A stretch of DNA of 64,000 nt from Paraburkholderia nodosa (GCF_001718195.1 NZ_MCNV01000008.1:62001-126000), one strand, 5' to 3'; shown: positions 36,302 to 43,467, numbered from the stretch's first letter. Made by a program: numbers and translations. Notes: a model not told the origin generated them from the letters alone.

Positions 36302-36790
36302 ATGACCATCAAACCCAATGGGCGCGGGGGTTCGCGACCCGGAGCCGGTCGCAAGCCCAAGTCCGCGAGCGACGAAATCAAACCTGCAAAAAATCAAACC
36401 GCGACGAGCGGTCGCGGTGGCGCTCGAGCTGGCGCCGGCCGCAAACCGAAGGCTGAAGCGCCGTCGAAATCGACCGTGTCGCGCCGGGCTGCGAAGAAAG
36501 ATGAGTTGGAGGCGCAGCCGCATGGTGGGGCACTCAAGCGGACGAAGGCAGTCCCGGTGCCGGTAGACGATTGCGACATGCTGAAGCTGCTGCAGGACAT
36601 CGCGCTCGGCCGCATTGATGCTACGGCAATTCAGGTTCGCGCTGCCTCGGCCGCGCTGCCGTTCCTATACGTGAAGAAGGGCGAAGGCGGCAAGAAGGAC
36701 GAGCAGGCCGATGCGGCCAAGAAAGCCGCGAGCAAGTTTGCATCGATGCCGCCGCCGCCGCGGCTGGTCGTCAGCAATAGAAAAAACTAG
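36302..36790 (+). CDS. terminase-small-subunit-like protein with duplicated GAGRKPK motif
   Basis: A 162-residue basic protein. The N-terminus has two near-identical motifs, GRGGSRPGAGRKPK (7-20) and GRGGARAGAGRKPK (about 38-51), like the disordered or AT-hook-like starts of phage TerS. The C-terminal half has the TerS-type helix pattern MLKLLQDIALGRIDATAIQV then AASAALPFLYVKKGEGGKK. TerS recognises DNA for packaging and hands it to TerL; no TerL was found in the element, as in phage satellites. The ribosome-binding site is weak. Confidence 0.65.
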   Translation: MTIKPNGRGGSRPGAGRKPKSASDEIKPAKNQTATSGRGGARAGAGRKPKAEAPSKSTVSRRAAKKDELEAQPHGGALKRTKAVPVPVDDCDMLKLLQDIALGRIDATAIQVRAASAALPFLYVKKGEGGKKDEQADAAKKAASKFASMPPPPRLVVSNRKN

Positions 36791-36799
36791 GAGGACAGT

Positions 36800-36985
36800 A
36801 TGTCGACAGAGCGCGATCCAGCGTGGGATGCAGTTCCGAAAACCGAAGACTCGATGGTGTTTCTGGAGGCCGTAATGGGCAATCCAGGCATCGCCATGGA
36901 GCATCGCGTCGAGGCGGCGAAAACGCTGATGCCATACCACCATGAGCAGCTCACGTCAGATGACGAGGACGAAGACGAAGGCTAG
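36800..36985 (+). CDS. second TerS-like small protein, 61 residues
   Basis: SMVFLEAVMGNPGIAMEHRV then EAAKTLMPYHHEQL repeats the helix pattern of the upstream gene's C-terminal half (hydrophobic FL/LL, RVxAAxxLMP). It ends in an acidic tail (DDEDEDEG). A strong AGGAGG site precedes it. It probably acts with the 36302 product, 9 bp upstream. Paralogy is inferred from pattern. Confidence 0.6.
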   Translation: MSTERDPAWDAVPKTEDSMVFLEAVMGNPGIAMEHRVEAAKTLMPYHHEQLTSDDEDEDEG

Positions 36986-37009
36986 CTCCCCTTCTGTCGC
37001 GACTCCATG

Positions 37010-37498
37010 TCACTTCACGAGGCTGAAGCCAATCGCAAGCGTGCTAATCACCGCGAGGATGGCAGCTGCCCATCCGCATATCTGACCAGAGATGCCGAGC
37101 CGGCGTCCCGCCGTGAGCGGATCGAAGACGTCATTCATCGGGCTCGATAAATCGTGAGTGCGCACGATTCGCGTTTTGATCTCCTCGGTCATCTTGTCGA
37201 AGCGCACGGCTACGAGGTACATGTTGAGAATCGCGAGGGCCACGCCAAAGCCATATCCGAGCAGCGTCGCCCGGCCTATCCATCCGGGTTGAGGCGGCCT
37301 ACTCCCTGCGAGCAGTGTTGCCACCCCCGCGAAGCCCGCGGCATTTAGCACGACAAGGTGCTTGACGGTCTCAAGGTCCCACGCTGAGGACCGCTCCGCC
37401 AATCGCTCCCACCACTTTTCAAGTGAAGTCCTCAAGACTTGACGATGGGACAATTCTTCCGCTACCGCACGCGCGTCATTCGGGTTTTGTGTAGTCAT
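37010..37498 (-). CDS. hypothetical inner-membrane protein, 162 residues
   Basis: A charged N-terminal helix (about 1-42) is followed by three membrane helices: VVLNAAGFAGVATLLAG (about 49-65), LLGYGFGVALAILNMYLVAV (about 79-98) and the C-terminal ICGWAAAILAVISTLAIGFS. A cytoplasmic or periplasmic loop rich in charged residues lies between. No family recognised. As a lone membrane protein at a satellite's cargo end, immunity or superinfection exclusion is a guess only. Confidence 0.65.
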   Translation of the reverse strand: MTTQNPNDARAVAEELSHRQVLRTSLEKWWERLAERSSAWDLETVKHLVVLNAAGFAGVATLLAGSRPPQPGWIGRATLLGYGFGVALAILNMYLVAVRFDKMTEEIKTRIVRTHDLSSPMNDVFDPLTAGRRLGISGQICGWAAAILAVISTLAIGFSLVK

Positions 37499-37580
37499 AG
37501 TTCTCTAGGTGTCGCAGCTGGCAGCGGCCACATTCGAGCGGCTAGTTTCAGACGGCAACTAGGCTGGCGAAGAAGGCTAA

Positions 37581-37604
37581 CCCCTTCTGTCAGGTTTGTC
37601 AGTG
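37581..37604 (+). repeat. dispersed TGTCAG motif, copy 3
   Basis: CCCCTTCTGTCAGG then TTTGTCAGTG, in the 251-bp intergenic region between two cargo genes. Only one base differs from copy 2 (28914-28937). A half copy CCCCTTCTGTC is also visible near 36988-36998. Confidence 0.75.
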
Positions 37605-37749
37605 GTGGCGTTGCTTCAAAATGCACGAGAGGCGCCCCAGTCTTTTATCGCATACTTCAACGAGGCGATGCCGCGATCTCACCGCGAATATTGCTTTCTC
37701 GAGCGGTTTACGGTCTATTAGCGGATCACTACGTAACGGGGAACAAGCA

Positions 37750-38283
37750 ATGCCGACACCACTGCAAGCTATGGCTGATTGGTTCGAAGCGCAGCCTGAA
37801 GAAGTGCAAACCCACTCGGGTTTTTTGATGTACTACGGAATCTCCCAGCTGACTGGCAGTAAAGACTTCGAGTTCGGCGATCGTCCCGATCAGGCCTTCC
37901 TTGAATGGCTCAGGGCCCCATCAAATAGCTCATATGCCGAACTCGCAAAAACGCTGCTCGCGCGTGAACATATTCGCTTCACCATGATCGACGGTTTGTG
38001 TACGCAAAAGAACTGGGACGACGCACGAGTGAGTAATCAGTGGCTGCTCGACAGTCTGGCTGACCACCCAGATCGTGAACGGATGAAAGACCTGCCGCTT
38101 AAAATAATTGAGGACATTCCGCGTCGCTCCGCCGTATTCATTAAATCGGGGAATGCGTGGCGAGAAAACGTCGCTAGTCATGTTTCAGACGATGCAATCA
38201 AGAAATGGCATGACGCCGCGGCAGCCAAGGAGATCAGGGAAAGGCCCCAGCCGGAAATTATCTCCGAAGGCAACGTTGAATGA
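37750..38283 (+). CDS. hypothetical protein, 177 residues
   Basis: MPTPLQAMADWFEAQPEEVQ then a mostly helical soluble protein with WLRAPSNSSYAELAKTLLAR and NWDDARVSNQWLLDSLADHP. It has distinctly lower GC and more AT-ending codons than the surrounding genes, a sign of recent transfer. No domain recognised. GGGGAA precedes the ATG. Confidence 0.6.
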   Translation: MPTPLQAMADWFEAQPEEVQTHSGFLMYYGISQLTGSKDFEFGDRPDQAFLEWLRAPSNSSYAELAKTLLAREHIRFTMIDGLCTQKNWDDARVSNQWLLDSLADHPDRERMKDLPLKIIEDIPRRSAVFIKSGNAWRENVASHVSDDAIKKWHDAAAAKEIRERPQPEIISEGNVE

Positions 38284-38398
38284 CCATCATTAGCGTCTGA
38301 TCGGCATTTTGATTTTTGGTGGGTAGACACGGGCAACAACCCCGAAACCCTTATCAACATTGACTCATAGGCGGCCGCCTCCGCACTAACATCGGCGG

Positions 38399-38421
38399 CC
38401 CCTCCGTCAGTTTTGTCAGTG
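38399..38421 (+). repeat. dispersed TGTCAG motif, copy 4
   Basis: CCCCTCC then GTCAGTTTTGTCAGTG, downstream of the DUF4224 gene on the minus strand. Differs from copy 2 at a single position in the CCTTCT part plus one missing base. Confidence 0.7.
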
Positions 38422-38456
38422 GTCCCGGGCAGCGCGTTCGGAAACCCACTGGCTTA

Positions 38457-38666
38457 CTACTTTAACCAGCTCGGGACCCACCCGGATCCTTCTTCCTTTT
38501 TGGGCTTTTTCAGACCAAAGACTTGCTCGACGTGCTGGCGCAGCACCGCGATCGAGCCGTCGGGGCGGATCTTGTGCTGAACGCCGATCGCGTTGAGCAC
38601 GCGAATGCGCGCCGCGTTCTGCTGCTTGCGCGTGAGTTGGGTCAGCTCTTCTTCGTCGAGGAACAT
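38457..38666 (-). CDS. DUF4224 family protein
   Basis: A 69-residue protein: FLDEEELTQLTRKQQNAARI then RVLNAIGVQHKIRPDGSI and VLRQHVEQVFG. This is the pattern of DUF4224, small proteins common next to phage integrases and believed to have an excision or regulatory role. It is divergent from a second DUF4224-like gene, with 74 bp between the starts. Confidence 0.75.
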   Translation of the reverse strand: MFLDEEELTQLTRKQQNAARIRVLNAIGVQHKIRPDGSIAVLRQHVEQVFGLKKPKKEEGSGWVPSWLK

Positions 38667-38740
38667 TAGTGTTCTCCATTGGGAAAGGGGGAAGATACCG
38701 CTTATCTTTTTACCTCGTGAAGCTGCCCCCGTCGAAACCG

Positions 38741-39016
38741 ATGAGCGATTACCTCACCTCCTCCGAGCTTGCCGATCTCGTCGGCTGTCAGCCCAATCAG
38801 CGCGCCTGTATGATTCGCTGGCTCGAAAAGAATGGCTGGGCGTTCGTTGTTGATTGCATCGGTGCTCCCAAAGTCCTGCGCCTTTATCGGGACAGGCGCC
38901 TCGGTGTCTCAGATGATCCAAAAACCGCCACCGTTGGCGACTTCGAGCCAGATTTCGCCGCCCTCGACGAGTGGCACAAGAATCGCCGAGTTCGATCGAG
39001 GCGTGGGCAGCGCTAA
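38741..39016 (+). CDS. DUF4224-like protein, divergent paralogue
   Basis: A 91-residue protein with YLTSSELADLVGCQPNQRAC then MIRWLEKNGWAFVVDCIGAP, again the DUF4224 pattern (L-x3-EL-x2-L and RWLxxNGW). The tail is basic (KNRRVRSRRGQR). Together with the opposite gene it forms a divergent pair near attR, as regulators often do. The start at 38741 fits the family; a longer in-frame start overlaps the shared promoter region. Confidence 0.65.
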   Translation: MSDYLTSSELADLVGCQPNQRACMIRWLEKNGWAFVVDCIGAPKVLRLYRDRRLGVSDDPKTATVGDFEPDFAALDEWHKNRRVRSRRGQR

Positions 39017-39024
39017 GCTCGCGC

Positions 39025-39119
39025 CATCGAATTTTCTTACGCCTACGCGCGTGCGCGCGCGGAGGTCAGGCGGCGCTCGAGATCGAGTTTTCCCATGCCT
39101 ACGCGCGCGCATGCGCGCG
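39025..39119 (+). repeat. imperfect tandem repeat with alternating CG tracts
   Basis: Two units of about 36-39 bp with a period of 56 bp (39025-39060 and 39081-39119) both encode, in different frames, IEFS(Y/H)AYARA, and contain ACGCGCGTGCGCGCGC-type alternating purine/pyrimidine runs. It lies between the last element gene and the 28-bp repeat. Confidence 0.6.
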
Positions 39120-39183
39120 AACCCTGAGTATCGGCGCGAAGGGCTCCACGCGAGTTAAACTGACGCCCGGCCTCATGCGTCGG

Positions 39184-39211
39184 TTCAATTGGTAGCTAGA
39201 TTGGTAGCTAG
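39184..39211 (+). repeat. 28-bp perfect repeat, right copy
   Basis: Same orientation and sequence as 23187-23214, with the same two tandem 12-mers (39188-39199, 39200-39211). It lies 67 bp inside attR. Confidence 0.9.
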
Positions 39212-39277
39212 CAGACGACGGCGAGCCAGATAATCACACAAGTAATTGATTTCGTTGCAATTATTCAAAAACATCGC

Positions 39278-39290
39278 AACAGTACGACAT
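39278..39290 (+). repeat. attR core and displaced native rng 3' end
   Basis: AACAGTACGACAT followed by ATC GTG CTC ATG TAG-type codons up to 39303, which restore the native QYDIVLM end of RNase G. This fragment has no start of its own. Confidence 0.88.
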
Positions 39291-39312
39291 CGTGCTCATG
39301 TAGCGCGACGCC

Positions 39313-40440
39313 GTGGCAGGCATCACCGGAGCATCGCAGTTGAATCACCAGCGCGTCACCATTGAACAGATCGGCGAATTCGACGAGATCGTCGATGTAC
39401 GAACGCCGCTCGAATTTGCCGAGGACCACATTCCCGGCGCGATCAACGCACCCGTGCTCAGCAACGAGGAGCGCGTGATCGTCGGGACCATGTACAAGGA
39501 CTCGCCCTTCGAGGCGACGCGCGTGGGCGCGGCCATGGTGGCGCGCAACATCGGCATGCATCTCGACACGTTGTTCGCCGACCGTCCGCGCAACTGGCGC
39601 CCGCTCATCTATTGCTGGCGCGGCGGCAAGCGTTCCGGCTCGATGACGGCGTGGTTCAACATGATCGGCTGGCGCGCGCGTCAGCTGGATGGCGGATACA
39701 AGGCGTACCGGCAGACGGTCGTGGAAGCGCTTGGCACACTGCCTGAAGGCTTTCGCTATATCGTGGTGGCCGGCCCGACGGGTAGCGGCAAGACGCGCCT
39801 GTTGAAGGCGCTGGGACAAGCGAACGCGCAGATGCTCGATCTCGAAGGGCTCGCCGCGCATCGCGGCTCGTTGCTGGGTGCGCTGCCCCAGCGGGCGCAG
39901 CCGTCGCAGAAGTCGTTCGATACGGCGCTCGTGCAGACGCTGCGCGGTTTCGACGCCACGCGGCCCGTGTTCGTCGAGGCCGAGAGCCGGCGCATCGGCG
40001 TCATCACGCTGCCGCCCGCGCTCGTCGAACGTCTGCATGCCGCGCCTTGTGTCGTACTCGACGTCGCGCGTAAAGAACGTATCGACTTGCTGCTCGAGGA
40101 GTACGGACATTTGTTCGACGAACGTACGTATTTCCGCGAGCAACTGGACAAGCTCACGCCGCTGCACGGGCGCGAGCGCATCGAATCGTGGTGCAAGCTG
40201 CTCGACGAAGATCGACGGGCGGAGCTTTACGAGGCGCTCGTCGCGCAGCACTACGATCCCGCCTATACACGCAGCACGCGGCGCAACTTCGCGAAGCTCG
40301 AAAAATCGCTGCACTTCGCGTTCCAGCCGATGACGGGCGACACGCTCGCGCAAGCCCGCACGCTGCTCGCGCGGCTGGAGGAAACGTCCTACGCCGCAGA
40401 ACCTGCGGACAGCGAAGCCGAAGCGCCTCGCACTGTCTGA
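39313..40440 (+). CDS. selU: tRNA 2-selenouridine synthase
   Basis: A 375-residue enzyme (SelU/MnmH) that replaces sulfur by selenium in 2-thiouridine 34 of tRNAs. The N-terminal rhodanese domain has Cys101 in LIYCWRGGKRSGSM; a P-loop GPTGSGKT (154-161) begins the second half. It starts with GTG, 9 bp after the displaced rng stop, so it was probably translated from a maf-rng-selU transcript before the element inserted. The element's terminator now lies upstream, and its present promoter is unknown. Confidence 0.95.
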   Translation: MAGITGASQLNHQRVTIEQIGEFDEIVDVRTPLEFAEDHIPGAINAPVLSNEERVIVGTMYKDSPFEATRVGAAMVARNIGMHLDTLFADRPRNWRPLIYCWRGGKRSGSMTAWFNMIGWRARQLDGGYKAYRQTVVEALGTLPEGFRYIVVAGPTGSGKTRLLKALGQANAQMLDLEGLAAHRGSLLGALPQRAQPSQKSFDTALVQTLRGFDATRPVFVEAESRRIGVITLPPALVERLHAAPCVVLDVARKERIDLLLEEYGHLFDERTYFREQLDKLTPLHGRERIESWCKLLDEDRRAELYEALVAQHYDPAYTRSTRRNFAKLEKSLHFAFQPMTGDTLAQARTLLARLEETSYAAEPADSEAEAPRTV

Positions 40441-40493
40441 CGTATCCCCTTCCCCTTCGCGGACTTCATAAAAGGCGCGCGCGCCGCGACGGC

Positions 40494-40811
40494 TTAGCGC
40501 GAGTACATCGCGTTCCAGTCTTCAGGCGAAACCGTGGCGCGGCCGCCCGCTTGCGAGGCGTTCGCCACGCCGCCGTAGCTGCTGTTTGCGCCATTCAACG
40601 CTGCGACCTTCGCCTGGGCGGCCTGGATGGCTTCGGGGTAATGGGCGTTGTCACCGTCACCGACGCGGTAGCCCACCTGCTGGAGCTGCACGAGTTCGGC
40701 GCGCACCTGGGCGCGCGTGATGGTCGAGTGCGACTGCGCGAACGAAGCGGTGGGCAGAGCGGCAGCGGCAAGAACGGTGGCGACGGCAACGGCTTGAATC
40801 AGGGACTTCAT
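40494..40811 (-). CDS. DUF4148 exported protein
   Basis: A 105-residue protein with a Sec signal peptide (about 1-25, cleavage after SFA) and the DUF4148 body TITRAQVRAELVQLQQVGYR. These small periplasmic proteins are abundant in Burkholderiaceae; their function is unknown. The start has GGAGG eight nt upstream. It is transcribed toward selU, away from the glycosyltransferase gene. Confidence 0.9.
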   Translation of the reverse strand: MKSLIQAVAVATVLAAAALPTASFAQSHSTITRAQVRAELVQLQQVGYRVGDGDNAHYPEAIQAAQAKVAALNGANSSYGGVANASQAGGRATVSPEDWNAMYSR

Positions 40812-40894
40812 GGAAACGACCTCCAGTTGGATTGGCGATCGACGTGCGACTGTGTGTGCATGCGACCGATGTACACATCGTATGCTCACGAATC

Positions 40895-40911
40895 CCTAGG
40901 GTTAACCCCTA
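40895..40911. promoter_or_regulatory. palindrome upstream of the DUF4148 gene (operator candidate)
   Basis: CTAGGGTTAACCCCTAG lies about 85-100 bp before the start. It is an almost perfect palindrome centred on GTTAAC. On the minus strand TTAACC inside it stands 17 bp from TACGAT, so it could overlap the -35. Confidence 0.4.
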
Positions 40912-40989
40912 GAATCCTAAGGCACTGTTCCAATTCGAGGCAAAGTCCGCGCGATCCGGCGCCGAAGGGCGCCATCGGCGTTGGCGCGA

Positions 40990-41916
40990 TTACTGACGCG
41001 GCGTGGCGTTTTCAGTCAACGAAGCGGTGTGCTGGAGCTGCGCGGGCAGATCGGGCTCCCACGCTTCGAGATCCTGAGTCGGATAAAGGCCGAACGCGTA
41101 GATCACCCGCTTTAGGCGGCTCACGAAGTTGGGACGCGGGACGTTCGCAAGCGTGCCCGGCGCGGCGTCGGCCGTGCGGGCCATGTAGTTGTACTTGAAG
41201 TCGCGCTGCGTCACGCCCCACTTCAGGAGGAATTCGCGGCCGCCGCGGTTGCGGCGAATGCGTCCCGTCGTCCGGCAGCCGAAATGGTAGATGCGGCTCG
41301 CGCCGACCGAGCGGAACGTGCGGCAGCCGACCAGCCAGAGCTTCATCAGGAAGTCGTCGTCGCTGCTCATGCCCGGCCCGAACTCGATGCTATAGCCACC
41401 CACGCGCAGCCAAAGTTCGCGGCTCACGAGCGTCGGCTGCAGCGCGATGCCGTTGCGGTCCACTGTGTTCATCTTCGCGGCGAATTCGAGCAGCCCCGCC
41501 TCGTTGAAGTCGGCAGGTCCCGTGCCGAAGTGGGCGACCGTCACGAGGCCGTTGCCGGTGTCGGTCGGCTCGATGATCTGCGAGGCGAGATAGGCAGGCG
41601 CCGGGCCGATTTCGCGCAATGCGTCGACGAAGGCCGTATCCCAACCGGGCGTGCAGAACATGTCGTCGTTCATGAACAGGATCCACCCGGTCGTCGCGAG
41701 GCGCGCCACGTCGTTCACGGCGAGGCATACGCCCACGTTCCCCTTGCTCCACGTATGGCGGATACCCTGCTCACGGACCCAGTCGAGCGTGCCGTCGCTG
41801 CCGTCGTTGACGTGCACGAGAATCTCGTGCTCGAACGAAGAATGGCGCCGGATGCTGTCGACGCACATCTTGAGATACGGCAGGTTATTCCAGGTCGGGA
41901 TCAGAATACTGAACAT
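40990..41916 (-). CDS. glycosyltransferase family 2
   Basis: A 308-residue GT-A enzyme. It opens MFSILIPTWNNLPYLKMCVD, has LFMNDDMF as the metal-binding DxD-like site and SSDDDFLMKLW as the catalytic-acid region. It probably acts on surface polysaccharide or LPS, given the cluster with msbA and other transferases. No membrane segment. Its donor sugar cannot be told from the sequence. Confidence 0.88.
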   Translation of the reverse strand: MFSILIPTWNNLPYLKMCVDSIRRHSSFEHEILVHVNDGSDGTLDWVREQGIRHTWSKGNVGVCLAVNDVARLATTGWILFMNDDMFCTPGWDTAFVDALREIGPAPAYLASQIIEPTDTGNGLVTVAHFGTGPADFNEAGLLEFAAKMNTVDRNGIALQPTLVSRELWLRVGGYSIEFGPGMSSDDDFLMKLWLVGCRTFRSVGASRIYHFGCRTTGRIRRNRGGREFLLKWGVTQRDFKYNYMARTADAAPGTLANVPRPNFVSRLKRVIYAFGLYPTQDLEAWEPDLPAQLQHTASLTENATPRQ

Positions 41917-42175
41917 GAAGGTTTGCCCTAGAAAGGGTCAGATTTGACATGCGTGCATTTCGTGCTCGCCGCGAGAACGGCCAGCACGCAAGCCTGAAGA
42001 AATGGGTTCTCTCATGACGTCCTGACTTCGCGGCTTTTGGGTGCGAAGCATGACGAGAAACGCGATATTGTACGCATACATTCTTCTTGCCCGAACTGCC
42101 GCGGGAGTTCGTACCCCACGGTGGCCGCCCATTAAGCCGTCCCTGATTCTTCGTCAAGCGCACGAGCTGCTATCG

Positions 42176-42184
42176 TGTGATAAT
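42176..42184 (+). promoter_or_regulatory. extended -10 candidate for the GT9 gene
   Basis: TGTGATAAT (TG, one base, GATAAT) 31 bp before the GTG start of the glycosyltransferase gene; no clear -35. Confidence 0.35.
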
Positions 42185-42214
42185 GAGAGGTTATCTTGAA
42201 GATCAAGTAGACCC

Positions 42215-43375
42215 GTGTTTCAGCAGACCAACTCGAACACTTCGTGGGTTTCGCCGGCACGCTGGCTCGATCGGGCCGTTTCCCGGTCCTGCACGATCCC
42301 CTACCGGGGCGTGCCTTACGAGCCGGAGCCGTTTCTTCGCAGCACCAGCCGCATCAAGATCGCGAAGAAATACCTGCACAAGCAACTTCTTCTGAAGGCG
42401 CACGGCCAGTTGCGCCTCGAACAGGCGCATCTGGACCCTGCGCAGCGCATCCTCTGGGTCTACGCCAAACGCAACTTCGGCGACGCGACGATGGACATGG
42501 CCGGCCGCGCCCTGCTCAAGGGCCTCGGCATGCGCATCGATCTGCTCGCGCTGCCGTCGCTGGTGTCGCTTTTCAGCGAAGACGACGTGTTCGGCAAGGT
42601 CTACGGTGACCCGGACGAGGTCGATGCGAGCCGCTACGACGCGATCCTGCTCTCCGAGTACAACCTGCCGTCGATTCGCATCAAGACCCGGCACTTCGCG
42701 AAGCTGCCCTACGCGGGCCTGTTCCGTTACTTCAACGGCCCCGACCGCAACCAGACCTGCTTCAGCTTCGCGAGCGTCAACGACGTGTTCTCGCTCGGCC
42801 ACGACGCCGACACGCTCGCCGCGATCAGCAAGCCCTATCTCGCCAGCGAGCCGGCAACGCGCGAGTCGGTGCGCGGCCTCCTGCCGGCGCGTCCGTTCAT
42901 CGCGATCGCGGCGGGCGGCGTGGACCCCGATCGCACCTACAACCGCTGGCCCGAAGTCGTCGAATTGCTGAACAAGTACGACACCGCCGGCGCCGCGAAG
43001 GAAATCGTCGTGCTCGGCTCCGACAACGGCACGCAGATCGCGGAGCAGTTGTGTGCGAGCGCGCCCGCTGGCGTACATATCCGCTCGTTGACCGGCAAGC
43101 TCGCGTTCCTTCAGGCACGCGAGATCGTGGCGCACGCCGAACTGTTCGTGGGCGCGGACGGCGGCCTGATGCACGTCGCCCACACCACGCAAACGCCCAG
43201 TGTCTCGCTGTTCAGGGATCAAGAGCCGCCCGCGCTGCGTTTGACCGAAGCCTGCCGATCCATCGGGCTGCAGGGCAGCGGCAACGTGGACACCATCCCG
43301 CCCGCGCAAGTCGTCGGCGCGGTGCTCCGCCAACTCGCCGCTCACGCGCCCGCTACGGCGTCCGCGGCGGCCTGA
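42215..43375 (+). CDS. glycosyltransferase family 9 (heptosyltransferase-like)
   Basis: A 386-residue protein. ILWVYAKRNFGDATMDMAGR resembles the N-terminal nucleotide-sugar site of GT9 and ADGGLMHVAHTTQTPSVSLF matches the GT9 C-terminal motif (GxDxGxxHxAA). It likely adds a sugar to LPS core or another glycan in the cytoplasm. The start is a GTG at 42215. It faces msbA convergently, with 92 bp between stops. Confidence 0.85.
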   Translation: MFQQTNSNTSWVSPARWLDRAVSRSCTIPYRGVPYEPEPFLRSTSRIKIAKKYLHKQLLLKAHGQLRLEQAHLDPAQRILWVYAKRNFGDATMDMAGRALLKGLGMRIDLLALPSLVSLFSEDDVFGKVYGDPDEVDASRYDAILLSEYNLPSIRIKTRHFAKLPYAGLFRYFNGPDRNQTCFSFASVNDVFSLGHDADTLAAISKPYLASEPATRESVRGLLPARPFIAIAAGGVDPDRTYNRWPEVVELLNKYDTAGAAKEIVVLGSDNGTQIAEQLCASAPAGVHIRSLTGKLAFLQAREIVAHAELFVGADGGLMHVAHTTQTPSVSLFRDQEPPALRLTEACRSIGLQGSGNVDTIPPAQVVGAVLRQLAAHAPATASAAA

Positions 43376-43467
43376 TCACTCCAAACGTAACGGCTCAGGC
43401 CCACGCCGGCGCACTTTCAGGACCGCGGCGCGCCTGAACGCGCGCGCCGCGTCATCGCCCGGAAGAC

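Larger units (their letters stand above)
23049..39290 (+). mobile_element. 16.2-kb integrated element in the 3' end of rng (phage-satellite-like)
   Basis: The borders are the two copies of AACAGTACGACAT at 23049-23061 and 39278-39290. Inside are a P4-family integrase at the left end, an AlpA-like protein, a P4-style structured RNA, a DUF3987 replication protein, a few phage morphogenesis genes (S49 protease, gp10-like, tape measure, two TerS-like proteins), cargo and two DUF4224 genes. Portal, capsid, TerL, tail tube and lysis genes were not found. Codon choice is visibly less GC-biased than in the flanks. Open frames with ATGA overlaps and matching att sites suggest an intact, possibly excisable element. 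Confidence 0.9.

Noticed and set aside
38416..38679. 87-codon minus-strand frame overlapping the DUF4224 gene
   Set aside because: Arg-rich alternative frame; the 69-residue frame matches the DUF4224 pattern.
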